Position numbers and translations under genes: made by a program. The notes below the pieces were generated by a model. That model was not told the origin of the DNA, made no database searches, and saw nothing but the letters and a program-made list of their open reading frames with translations. This document shows, in pieces, positions 35,601-46,754 of a stretch of 64,000 nucleotides of DNA. Positions within the stretch are counted from its first letter, which is position 1. Each line of letters opens with the position of its first letter. Origin of the DNA: Phallus indusiatus (lineage: Eukaryota > Basidiomycota > Agaricomycetes > Phallales > Phallaceae); contig JAQFWX010000010.1 in assembly GCA_027605045.1 (NCBI GenBank), positions 872,879 through 936,878 on the forward strand. The letters run 5' to 3'.

Positions 35601-37348
35601 GGGTGTTCAAGGACTTTCAATCGCTGTTCAATCACCTCGTTGGAAGAGCACATTTAGACGTCACGATTGAACGGTAAGCTATGTTATCAATTATCCGTTA
35701 AAAACGAACTCGACTAAGATTTCCAATCACGGGAATCAGCCATGCGCACATCAACAAGATCACACTGGAGGAGACTTACCCGCCAACGCTGACGGGTAGC
35801 ACGGCGTAGCGATGCTGTCGTTGAGCAAGTTTGAAGAAACATGTATCTACGTGCTGGAAGCCCTTTCTACCGAATTATCTTCAGCGCAATAATCAATCTC
35901 TGGGCACTGAGGCTTAGAACCCGCAGCCGTAGTTGGTTTGGAGGAGCAGAAGGCCATCATTGTCAACGGCTGTCATCCCTTGCTCCCGTCGTCTGTCGTC
36001 GTGCCCATTCTACAAGCAGAACCCGTCAAGCAAGCTCATGTTATCGAACCTTCCCAGCTTCCTCAGTTAAGGAAGATCAAAGCCCCGTCTCGCTACAGAT
36101 TGCAGCCAGAACTACTCCTTCGTCAATCCCTGTTGTTGCATCATGATCTCCTGCTGTATCTGTCGCTATCACGCAACTTTTGAGCACTCCAACGCTGAAC
36201 CTCCGGTCTTCTACATGCCATACGCCTGCACTTCCTGTGCCCTTTACTCACATTGGTGCCGTGCTTTTAAACCAGCTCAACCAATTATACAATCAGCTCC
36301 AGCTCCAAAACCAGATGCACCGAAGACCTGGTCCACCTTAGCTGCTACAGACTCGCCTTGGAGTCCTGTTAACGGTTGCATGACGGTCTTGCCTCCACGT
36401 CGGGGGATTTTTTCTTTTCAAACACAAAATCTAACTAAGCTGCCAATATTCTATAGACGAAATTTAATCTATTACGCGCTGCAAACACGCAGACGAATCA
36501 TCATTTTACGCTGGCGTTACGCGAACCCAGGCTTTTTTTTGTTAGTAAACTAGGGCTTGGAACCCATCGCGGCTGGCATAATGTCAGCTTAATCAATGAA
36601 ATGGCGGACTAGTGATCTGACAGCTATGAAACGAATTCCTTCTTCTAGTCGGTTTCTTTATATCTCGATTCGTCTTCTACGCCATCCAAAACCGTTCCAG
36701 AGTTGGAGCCTGATTGGCTGCTGAACGTCGAATGATCGACGATGCGAAAGCAATTTGGCGGACCATTGGGTTTCGACGTGTCTCGACTACAACTCGACTA
36801 CGAAATCAACGTAGCACAAGGATACGTTTGCTGAAGATCGTGATAAATTTGAGCGCCAAACTTTATCGTTAACGAAGAAGTCTTTTTGTCATAAACCATG
36901 AAGCCGTTAAAGTCCAGTTCAGTAATCGGTCGTCAAACGTGTATGTATATGAGGATTTATTGGAGCGATTATCGAGAATCGCTGTGTCACGACCCGGTCT
37001 CAGGTAATTAAAATGTGCGCTTCGCTCAGGTTTCCTATTTATGTGACTTGGCTGACCTGATTTAATCGAATCTTTAGGTGACTGGTTCGATGTATTATAT
37101 GATCCAAGTTGATTATAATGTTCATGTCTTCGCACATAGCAGGTGGCTAAATAGAATTTTTTCAAAACGCTGGTGGCGGTTCGTGCGATCCAGTGACAGT
37201 GCAAAAATCGAAGCTGAAGAGAGAAGAGAAGAGAAGCGCTGTGCCATGCACGGTATTTGGTGATGTGACCCAATAGTAGTTTATCTGCAGATAGGTTCAA
37301 TAAGGTTCCGAAACTCTTATTGGTCTCTAAACTGCCTTGTCATGCTAC
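32698..37348. other. Spacer of array unit B-C, decayed sequence
   Basis: Parallel to 24244-28800. Contains the candidate ORF at 34400-34828 and degenerate coding-like stretches near 35500-35670 and 35840-36550 whose counterparts in the previous unit are also frame-broken. No other gene is supported. Confidence 0.55.
34400..34828 (+). CDS. Hypothetical small protein in the array spacer, 142 residues
   Basis: Open frame with ATG at 34400. The protein is basic with many Trp, Tyr and Arg residues (KYKLWIIDTMGVPLYI, DWCVDWEWIP, HCVYVTPGEPGPI, and a Cys/His-rich end). Related sequence in the first unit (about 25920-26210) keeps part of the start (KHKLW, MPIYIT) but has stops and indels. I do not recognise the family. 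It may be a surviving exon of the second gene of the unit, or chance. Confidence 0.3.
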   Translation: MEPAQSEEKVRAEFAMKYKLWIIDTMGVPLYITSQSAIRDVRISWPVRKGIHRRDDEDWCVDWEWIPAAGNKPAKYKSRHCVYVTPGEPGPIRYFGKIRFTGKLATARSHSQCDARHVTCYCHIVGTRKYCYVPYLFHEKLV

Positions 37349-40300
37349 TGTTGGAGTTACGACGCGGTCACCGTAGATTAGAATCTATATGAGTTAGGCG
37401 AAGGCCGACTTTGCGGCAGGGACCAAAGCTTGGTGTCACATAATGGGACTGTACTACATCGATGGTAAGTGGGCGGCGTTTTTTCTATGCATTTTTTCAT
37501 TGGCTTTCCGGTGGGTTTTTCAGCATTGATTTCACCGAGCTTTTTTTTTGTGCACTTCACAAAAGCAGCGGTCCAAGCGATAGCATTTTCCATTTCGAGA
37601 TTTAAGAGGCTCGCAGCTAAGATAAGAATCTTTTCATTACTCTACTCTATTCGTTCAGACGCTTTACGTAAAGCTTAGATCTGAAGCTATGGAAGTAGGT
37701 AACATCAAGGTTCAGATAGTACATAGTATTCAAATCAATAAAGCTGTTTCTTGAGTGTACCGTCAAGATGTGGTTTCTGCTATATTAATAATAATGAGTC
37801 CCACTCCGAACTCCGAGTGAAGGAAGCTCGACGGAAGATGTGTGGCAGTCCGGGAGCAAGCAGTCTATTTCAAACACCAGGGCCATTGAGTACATACATA
37901 AATTCGTGCGAAAACGGCTCTACGAAGAAGGCGAATACCACGTCAACCCGTCCACCAATAACCACATCGGCAGACTAAAAATCGGGTATGAAAGCTGATG
38001 AAGAGCAGTCGTCGATGAATCCTAAGACGAGCCTACCTGAGAACGTGGTTGCATCAGCCTTGATAGTTGATTCTGGGGCTCTGATTGTGAAGAAATGGAA
38101 TAGATTCAGTATTGCTTATGGAACGGAAACAGTGCAACTTCACCTTGCATCCACGCTTCTTATTCAGTAGACCCCTTCAGAAATACAAACATAGGCCTGG
38201 TCAAAACATGAACAAAAAGATTGGATGAGCAGGTAACCTGACACGCGCGCACCAACAGTAGAGCAGGAAAAAGGGAACCAGTGGGTGTGCTAATGGGAGG
38301 GAGGAATGGGATTGGAAGGGAAAGCGAGAACTCTTAGGAGGGATAGATAATTCAGTGGAGGGACGAATTCGGCTCTTAAATATGCACGATGGAAAAGGGA
38401 GGCAGATGCTGTTTTTCAACGTAAATAAAGATGTGACGGGGGAATAGGTATGCGTCTGGCGAATCACAATCTCTCGGGTACGAGTTGTGTCTGATGGGAG
38501 CTACCCTGTGCTTGATTCTGGTTCCGTTACAGGCCGTTCTGTCCTTGGTAGCGGCTTTATGGCTTAGCTGCTTTATTGTTCATTTTGGAGCTTTGCTTTC
38601 GTAGCCCGTGCCGGTATGTGTCAAATCAAATGTGTGCGAATCACCCACCATCATAGCCGTTCCATTAGTCTCTCAAAACGTTATCAATATAGCATCGTAT
38701 GAGTATGAAATCGACGTTTGGGTATTGTTCCGAGAGCTCCTTAAAAGTCGAAGCTATCAAACGACAAAGTCCATACTTGAATTGATTCAAAAAACGAAGA
38801 ATATGGGTCGACAAGTTATCTTGCAAAGCTTCAAAAAGTTGAAAAGTCGGGGCTGGCCGTGTAGCATAGAAACCAATCGCCTATATAGTGTGTCAAACCG
38901 TTAAGAAAAGACTTTATACAGACAGAGAAATAAAACTACTCACAGATAAATTAGTCTTTGAACCGGGATGAGATACCAGTCTCAGCAGACTTGGCGGGCG
39001 GTGGGTTTTTTTGATTCTTTGTGGTTCTTGAATTTATCAAAGCCGAAAGCTCTTCAATAAAGTGATCTGTAAAGAAAAACATTTGAGAAAGGACGTTTCC
39101 AGGATGAAAGAGAGAAAGATATCATCTGTTAATGGGTTAATGGTGCAAACGCACATTCTTCTTCACTCACCATACACTCATCCCACACCTGCTGAAAATC
39201 TGCTTGGTGCGTTTCAATTAGACCATTATTTCATGCCGGAGATCATACTACATACACAATGAGATTGATTCAGATAGCAACACAATAAAGGAAGTGACTT
39301 GCCATTCAAATGCTGACTTGAGTTCAACATTGAATGTTGATGAGCATGGGCAAACGTTTTCGTGTTTTCTAAGGGATACCCTGAATGAATTCACAGTAAT
39401 TCCAGTTCGGCGCAAAGCATCTGTATGTGGATTTCACATTGTTCTTTCAGTTCTATCGGCTGTGGATTGTATCAGACAAATCAATCCTGTTGTCTCTGAA
39501 CCATAGAAAGCACGAATAACTCACATCAGTCGTTTAGCCCGTCTTCTCAATCAACAGTTGACTTTATATTTTCGGCCGAATGATTGATTCTTTGAACCAT
39601 CCAAATATTGATTCGTCCAGGGCTTCCTCGCATCTTGATATGACCCGCAAGCACGTGTACCGCCTCCATGAGGTATGTTTGAAGAGGATGGGCATCCAAA
39701 TGAAGAGAAAACCACAGTTTCAAATAGGCCTGAAATAGGTGCAAGTGTTGATGTTCCCAGAATGAGACTTCCGTCTCCAAGGCCGAGCTCTTGAGGCAAG
39801 GCTATGTTCAGGAACAGTTGAAGTACATGGGGCTGATATTTTGTTTAACGATAGTGTTGAATTCTGGCAATTAGGACATGGAAGAGTGATATCTATGTCA
39901 ATTCGCCCTTGGCCTTTTTTCAGTAAGTAGCACAAAGGTGTGCGCGCACATTTATCCGGTGAATGCCGCGGCCACGAAATGACATCATCTAATACAACAG
40001 TGTAGAGAAACAAGTCATGTGATATACTTATATAATAAGCGGAACCTGTTCCTGAAAAGCTCACTTTCGAGCATTATAACACAAGAATTTGCAGATGAAA
40101 TACTGTCAAAAAATTTATCATAAATTCTTCATGGGAGAAACTCATTAACTTTAGAAAAGAAGATCTTAATTTTTTGTTTTAGGTCTACTCATACTGACCG
40201 AAGGCATGTGATCCTGCAGCTTGGGCGCTTATCTCACTACACGAAAGAAATTTTACATATTGTAACGGAACCAAAGACAAGCTTTGGTAATTACATTACA

Positions 40301-40434
40301 TAACGCGCTGTGCATAGTGACCTGAGGCGCCGGCCAAAAGACTTCGTCTTTTGACCGAAGCTCCTCAGGTACGTTTGTCTAGCTATACTTAATACATGTC
40401 TTTTGACCGAAGCTCCTCAGAACTTCATTCAACA
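37349..40434 (+). repeat. Copia solo LTR split by a 2.9 kb insert
   Basis: LTR pieces 37349-37390 and 40290-40434 together match the 185 bp copia LTR at 18897-19081, here sense on the plus strand. The target duplication GCTAC at 37344-37348 and 40435-40439 and the uninterrupted counterpart near 28786-28800 prove it is an insertion into the array unit. Confidence 0.9.
37391..40289. mobile_element. Unclassified 2.9 kb insert inside the copia solo LTR
   Basis: Foreign to the LTR. Flanked by AT on both sides (37389-37390, 40290-40291), which may be a 2 bp duplication or no duplication. No long terminal inverted repeat; both ends contain an ACCAAAG-type motif, and a 7 bp hairpin (40270-40276 with 40282-40288) sits at the right end. 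Short open frames on both strands (for example minus 40064 to about 39850 with a CPNC pair, and plus 38608-38904) match nothing I know. It may be a non-autonomous or decayed DNA element. Confidence 0.5.
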
Positions 40435-40623
40435 GCTACTGCATTCAACGCTGATCATCTTCCCCATAATTCTACCGCATCGAACAGCCCCGATATGCAC
40501 GAGGTAAAAACGAGGCGGCAGCCTGAGGCTATTTATGTTTTGAATTATGATTTGTGCACATTTCACCGAACCTCCCTTATCTCTCCGCACAACCTCATCG
40601 CGCGCAATCACCAGAAACACACC

Positions 40624-40870
40624 ATGTCGGAAACGCTTAGCTTGAAAGAAATAACAGCACATGTGGAGGCGTCTAACGAAGGCGGCGAAAATTCTGGAAC
40701 GGCTCAGCGAGAGCCTGACAACCAAAGTGAACGTTCCAAGTCTCCGTCAATAGACGTGGCACCGACTCCTTTGAACGAAGGAGGCGACCAACCTGCTGCT
40801 GTGCCAGCGACGGAACAACAGTCTGACGAAAGAATAGAGAATTTAATGAGCCTTTTCCGTGATTTTCTTG
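40624..40870 (+). CDS. DUF6535 membrane protein, copy C, exon 1
   Basis: Exon 1 of the third copy, ATG at 40624, ending at a GTAAGT donor (40871). It encodes the disordered N-terminus up to RDFL, matching copies A and B. The intron that follows is interrupted at its last bases by the 19 kb MULE; exon 2 starts at 60006 after the second copy of the duplicated TACATTTTAG. Confidence 0.85.
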
Positions 40871-40930
40871 GTAAGTCACCTTTGTTTCATGAAACGATAT
40901 ATGAAAATTTCTCACCGAGGTACATTTTAG

Positions 40931-40997
40931 CATGGCATAATAACGTCCCACGACTGTCCCTGACCGTCCCGTGACTGTCCATAAGCGTCTCGCGACA
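40931..40997 (+). repeat. Left terminal inverted repeat of the MULE
   Basis: Pairs with 59929-59995. The outer 14 bases are poorly matched; the next 53 match at all but a few positions. The motif CGTCCC-GACTGTCC occurs twice inside it. Confidence 0.8.
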
Positions 40998-41029
40998 GTC
41001 TGAATTCCGCCGGCACTGTCTCACATCGT

Positions 41030-42568
41030 CCCCGACGCTGTCCCGGAGCGTCTCAGCTTTTGTTTTCTGCACATCTACAGCTGCGATTCCATAGTTTTAA
41101 AGACAAGAATTTTTGTAATTTTCAGTAGACTTTGAATAAATTATCTCCCAGTTGCCCAAATTAAAATTTGCTTATAGAAGTTTAATATACCCATATGATC
41201 CCTGACACTGTCCCGGACTGTCTCAACTTTTATTTTCTACTCATCCACAATTGCAATTTCCGGATTTCAAAGACGAACAATCTTGTAATTATTACTATAT
41301 CTTAAATAAAATATTTATGAGCCTCCCAGGTCAAAAATTGCTGATAGAAGATTAATTTACCTAAATGGTCCTGGAGCGTCTCAACTTTCGCTTTCTACCC
41401 ACCCACAACTGCAATTTCCTAGTTTTAGAGACAAATAATCTCATGATTATTATTAGATTTTAGATAAAATATTCCCAAGCCGCCCGGATCAAAATTTACT
41501 CAAATGGTCCCGGACACTGTCCCGGAGTGTCCCAACTTTGGTTTTCCACTCATCGACAACTGCGATTTCCGAGTTTCGAAGACAGAAAATCTCGTAATTA
41601 TGAGTAGATACTAAATAAATTATGTTAGAGCTTTCCAGACCAATATTTGACGATAGAAGCTGAATTTACGCACATGGTCCCGGACACTGTCTCACAGAGT
41701 CCCAACTTTTGTTTCCCACTCATCCATAACTGCGATTTTCAAGTTTCAAAGACATAAAATCTCGTAATTTTAAGTAGATTGTAGATAAATTTTTCCCGAA
41801 CTCCCCAGACTAAAAATTGCCGATACAAGCTTGAATTACCCACCTGGTCCCGGAGCGTCCCAACTTTCATTTCCCAGTCATCCACAACTGCGATTTCCTA
41901 GTTTCAAGCATGAAAAATACTGTAATTATCAGTAGATTTCTTCTAAAATACTATCGAGTCGCCCAGATTCAAATTCACCCGAATGGTCCCGGACACTGTT
42001 CCAGAGTGTCTCAACTTTGGTTTTCCACTCATTGACAACTGCGAGTTCCGAGTTTCGAAGACAGAAAATCTCGTAATCATTAGTAGATACTAAATAAAAT
42101 ATGTTCGAGCTTTCCAGACCAAAAACTTCCGATAGAATCTCTATTTACCCACATGGTCCCGGACACTGTCCCAGAGCATCCTAACTTTCATTTCCCAGTC
42201 ATCTATAACTGCGATTTTCAAGTTTCAAAGACAGAAAATCTTGTAATTTTAAGTATATTGTAGATAAAATTTTTCCGAGCTCCCCAGATTAAAAATTGCC
42301 AATACAAGCTTAAATTACCCACCTGGTCCCGGACACTGTCCCAGAGTGTCCCAACTTTCATTTCCCGGTTATCCACAACTGAGATTTCCTAGTTTCAAGC
42401 GTAGAAAATCTTGTAATCATTAGTAGATCTCTTCTAAAATACTCCAGAGTCGCCCAGATTCAAAGTCACCTAAATGGTCCCGGACACTGTCCCAGAGTGT
42501 CCCAACTTTCGTTTCCCAGTCATCCACAACTGCGATCTCCTAGTTTCAAAAATAGATAATATTATAAT
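41030..42568 (+). repeat. Left subterminal tandem repeats of the MULE
   Basis: About ten diverged units of 140-173 bp. Each has a GGTCCCGGACACTGTCC-type start, a CCCAACTTT block, a CATCCACAACTGCGATTTCC block and an AATCTCGTAATTAT block. Unit starts lie near 41036, 41208, 41370, 41515, 41687, 41852, 41990, 42163, 42334 and 42485. The array continues beyond the mariner insert at 46209-46560. Confidence 0.85.
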
Positions 42569-42986
42569 TACTGCCATTTGCAAGGAACTTTGCACTCCGA
42601 CGCCGCGCGCAGATTTTCATGTTTTGGAGAGCTTTTTTTTTCTCGCCCAACCACTGATTATTTCTCAATGTACCATTAATGAAAGTTGTTCAAAAAAATA
42701 AGATATGAATTACCATGAAAAGAAAATCAAAAAAAAGTGAAGATTTGTTAAAAATGAATTTTACAAGCTTCCCAGCGATTAATTCACTTTTTGGCCAGCT
42801 TCCAGAGAGTTTCAATTGACCGGAACTTCAAGGATCTCAACTGGGGATTATATCTGATTTTTTGACAGAGGAAACTCGCGTGTTATCTTGGGGAAACACT
42901 CGAGCCGGCTACCACATCTTGCTTTGTGGGTTACGCGTGACAGTGACGAACATGTGACGCGTTTCCCTCTCCTCGCCCATGCCACA

Positions 42987-44143
42987 ATGCCACGCACCTG
43001 TCGAATTCAAGCTGACCTGGCACAGGTCATCCTCCGCTTGTCAGGTTTTCTCCCAATAGAAGATGTCTCTGCATATACTGGAATTAGTGTGCGAAAAATC
43101 AAGTCCATCAAGTCTTTTCATCGTAAGACAGGGAAGCTGGTTCCAGATCAAGGCTGTCGTAGTGTAGCAAAAAGCTCGGAACTTCAGAGGTCAATGTGAG
43201 TGTTTTTTTGCGATTGAACTCTAATACACATGCTCTCTAGTTTCTACTTGGTTGTATAGCTCGAAATTGCGACATTTATTTGGATGAACTTCAAGAAAAC
43301 CTCTTTACTGTTCACGGTGTTAGAGTCTCTCTAGGGACCCTTTCTCGCACATTACGGAGAGTCGGTGTCACTCAAAAAAAGGTGGGTATACTCCTTTCTA
43401 TAGAGATCACTAAATGAAGTATTTTAGTTGACCCGGGTGGCTGCTGAACGCAGCGAAGTCAAGCGCGCGGCCTACACTGCCCAGATTGGCCTGTACTCGA
43501 AAGAACAGCTTGTATTTGTGGATGAGAGTTCAGTAGATCGGCGGACTACCTACAGACGCAATGGCCGGGCATTCAGTGGTCAGCGGGCATTTCATACAGC
43601 ACACTTTGTCCGTGGAAAAAGGTGTGCGCTCAACTGTTGTCATTTATGAATAATCTTCATCTTTTCTAGATACTCTGTTCTTCCGGCACTCTCTTTGGAT
43701 GGTATTCTGTCTACAAAAATAATTGAAGGATCTTTTACGGCACAAACATTCGGTGTTTTCATTGATCATTTACTATCTCAGATGAACCCTTTCCCGGAGC
43801 GCAATTCAGTTATTGTCATGGATAACTGCCGGATACACAAAGATCCGGAAGTTTTGGCAAAAATAATTGAAAGGTGTGGTCTTTTTATTGGTACTTTTGT
43901 CTTTATTGATGTAGTTTTAGTGGCAGACGCTATGTTTTCCTTCCGCCATATTCACCGGACCTCAATCCAATTGAAGAGGCTTTTTCGGTGATGAAGCGTT
44001 ACTTGCAACGGAACGGAGACACAACCAGATTGCATATGAGTAACAAAGATGATATTTCAGTGTATATGGATATACATAAAGCGATATGGGCTATTACGCC
44101 AGCAAATGCTGTTAGCTTTTTCAAAGACTGTGGTTATTTCTAG
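42987..44143 (+). CDS. Tc1/mariner (DDE) transposase, spliced
   Basis: ATG at 42987 chosen because the earlier ATG at 42888 lies in the terminal repeat. An N-terminal helix-turn-helix (about residues 5-45, LPIEDVSAYTGISVRKIKS) binds the ends. A second winged-helix-like part follows (LDELQENLFTVHGVRVSLGTLSRTLRR, near 43290). The catalytic core has D in VFVDESS near 43520, D in VIVMDNCRIH near 43815 and E in PYSPDLNPIEEAF near 43955. A 47 nt intron at 43874-43920 joins the core correctly; further introns lie near 43195-43260 and 43380-43430, and 43620-43670. The first intron could not be joined in frame with confidence, so one frameshift may exist. Stop TAG at 44141-44143. Confidence 0.8.
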
Positions 44144-44162
44144 AGAGTTATATCTGTTGTAT

Positions 44163-45801
44163 TCAATAAGAGTGGAACGTATACTTCTTTTTGCTTGAAC
44201 GGTTTCGGATTTTATTGACTGATCGTTTGGAAGCCTGATATATGTGAAGTGCTGTGCCGTCAGGCATTCCCGGACATAAGCGAATGAGTTCTTGATGATT
44301 CGGGAGATCGGCTAATTGTGATATACGTTTATACTGGGCTACTGCGAGCGGTGTGATATATGGAGTGAAGTTGTGTCCATCAACAGTGTGTGCGGGAGAA
44401 TTTTCTAGATCATTGAACCAAGTGCTGATTAGCGGGAACATTTGAGGATCCTCAATGATGTCAGCATCGGAGCTTGATTTTTCCGGAATAGCATGAGGAT
44501 GGTGACTGGAAGATTGAGGACCATAATATCCCCAAGAAGGAGGTGCTAGATTTATCACCACAGGTTGGGCTCCAGCTTGAGATGCAGCTTGAGATCCAGG
44601 CATTATTCCGGGTGCTGGAGTAGAACCTGAAGTTCCACGAACTGGTGGTTTAGCTGGGAGCAATTGTAATTGCTCAGGTGGCATCTTCATATCTTCATTG
44701 GCTATTCCTTTTTCCTACATAAAAGTTACCGGTCAGTATTTGCTAATCAATAAAAAAAGAGACATACTAAAAGTGCACCCCACAAGCTAAGATTTGCATG
44801 AGATATTTCCTGATGAATACCACCGGCTCCAACAAAGCAAAAGCTTCTTTTATGAGTGTCACATTTGTATTTTGTTTGAAGCTTATGTACCCAATCTGTG
44901 TGTGGGTTTCTTTTCTTGGCCATAGCTTCATCATCCGAGGTATCCGGAAGAACATCTGCCATAGATTTCCCCTTGTTTTTGATGTCCGTTGACTTTCCCT
45001 TTTTGGATGATTTTACTGGTTCGGTTGGTCGGTTATCGAATAGAATTACTTCGAGCTTCTGGTTGGAGCGTGACGATGCCTTGGCAGGCTTCTTTAGATG
45101 GATGTATTCATCATTCACACGGATAATGAGTTGCTTCCAATGTGCCGCTTTCAAAAGAATACGAGGCAGAGCGTCCTTTTTTTCGGTAGATAGTTTGTAA
45201 GCAAGTGATAACCGCTGTTCTGCCATGTCCATTATATTTGCCACTTTGAGTTTGAAGGAGGTCCAAGTCATATTGGAAGGCATGTTGATGATATCAACTG
45301 CTTTTCCACCCAAAGGAACATGAACCGGTACAGTCCAGTCTTTTGGAAGCTGATGAATATCTTGCCATAAAATATAAACTAAACTTACCTGTTATAGGCC
45401 TGGTCTCTGGAGTATCTGATTCATCAATATTTTCTCCATCTAGCACTCTCAAGGATGTATCCAAAACAGGATGTTCTAATTCATCCAGGTTTCCATCTGA
45501 CCCTGATTCTATATCATTATCAGGTGGATCTGGTAATATTTAGAACTCAAGAACTATTTATTTATGTATCTATCTTACCCTGATCCTCCTCTTCGGAGGA
45601 TTCTAGTTCAGACTCTAGATTCAGTTCTGTTGGCACGCTGGTGCTGGTACCTGCACTGGCTCTGTTTCCAGGTACTTTGATAGTCATTTTGAGTCGTTTT
45701 GTTGGTGGAGCCTCATCTTCCTGGTTTTTTTCATTTTTTTTTCCAATTTGTCTTTTAGGAGGACGTCCCCTACGCTTTGGAGTTGAGGCGGACGTGGACA
45801 T
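44163..45801 (-). CDS. AT-hook accessory protein of the mariner-family element
   Basis: Convergent with the transposase, 20 bp between stop codons. Start at 45799-45801 just inside the right terminal repeat. Four exons with short introns near 45531-45579, 45361-45391 and 44714-44768. The N-terminus has a lysine-rich AT-hook (RRGRPPKR), then acidic Ser/Glu tracts, a central conserved part (LPKDWTVPVHVPLGGK... and WKQLIIRVNDEYIHLK), a Pro/Gln-rich linker, and a C-terminal segment (STWFNDLE..DGHNFTPY...GMPDGTALHI) that reads like a SAM domain. The function is not known; DNA binding at the ends or regulation of the transposase is an inference. Confidence 0.7.
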
Positions 45802-46208
45802 GACTGTGTAGATGCTGACAAAGGTATTTTCAAACTCCGAACTGTATAAGAGTCGACCGAGCGAAACAGCGGCTCAAGTGTTTCCCCAAGATAACACGCG
45901 AGTTTCCTCTGTCAAAAAATCAGATATAATCCCCAGTTGAGATCCTTGAAGTTCCGGTCAATTGAAATTCTCTGGAAGCTGGCCAAAAAGTGAATTAATC
46001 GCTGGGAAGCTTGTAAAATTCATTTTTAACAAATCTTCACTTTTTTTTGATTTTCTTTTCATGGTAATTCATATCTTATTTTTTTGAACAACTTTCATTA
46101 ATGGTACATTGAGAAATAATCAGTGGTTGGGCGAGAAAAAAAAAGCTCTCCAAAACATGAAAATCTGCACGCGGCGTCGGAGTGCAAAGTTCCTTGCAAA
46201 TGGCAGTA

Positions 46209-46560
46209 ATATTAGATTTTAAATAAAATATCTCCGAATCACCCAAATCAAGAATTACTAATAGAATCCCAATTTACTCAAATGGTCCCTGACACTGTCC
46301 TGGAGTGTCCCAACTTTCGTTTCCCACTCATTCACAACTGCGATCTCCCAGTTTCAAAGGCGAATAATCTCATAATTATTAATAGATTTTCAATAAATTA
46401 TCTCTGAATTGTTCAGATAAAAAATGCAGTTTGACACTTAATTTACCTAAATGGTCCGTGACAGAGTCCCGGAGCGTCCCAACTTTCAGTTTTCACTCAT
46501 CCGCAATTCTAACTTATTAGTTCCAGAGATAAAAATTTTGTAATTACTAGTATATTTGAA
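46209..46560 (+). repeat. Continuation of MULE left subterminal repeats
   Basis: Two to three further units of the same family as 41030-42568, continuing directly after the TA of the mariner insert. The following 46561-46754 is AT-rich with no gene seen. Confidence 0.8.
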
Positions 46561-46754
46561 CTGAGTTACACCCGGGGTTTCCAGGTCACGAAATAGCCCA
46601 TGAAAATTCTACTGTTCGAAACGAGAAAACAAGTAAAATATAGCCCACTAACCGAGGCATAACACTTAGTCTGATTGATTTGGAAACATGCTAGCTTCAA
46701 TAAATAAATAATGATTGTATGTTTCAGGAAATGTAGAAGAAAATAAAAGCAGTA

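Larger units (their letters stand above)
42571..46206 (+). mobile_element. Tc1/mariner-family transposon with long terminal repeats, 3.6 kb
   Basis: Terminal inverted repeats of about 335 bp (42571 to about 42905, and about 45872-46206) beginning CTGCCATTTGCAAGG, with TA at 42569-42570 and 46207-46208. It carries two convergent genes: a DDE transposase on plus and an AT-hook protein on minus. Inserted in the MULE subterminal repeats. Confidence 0.88.

Noticed and set aside
37391..40289. Insert between A and T in the copia LTR read as a Helitron
   Set aside because: It does not begin with TC or end with CTRR in either direction, and the hairpin is at the very end rather than 10-12 bases inside.
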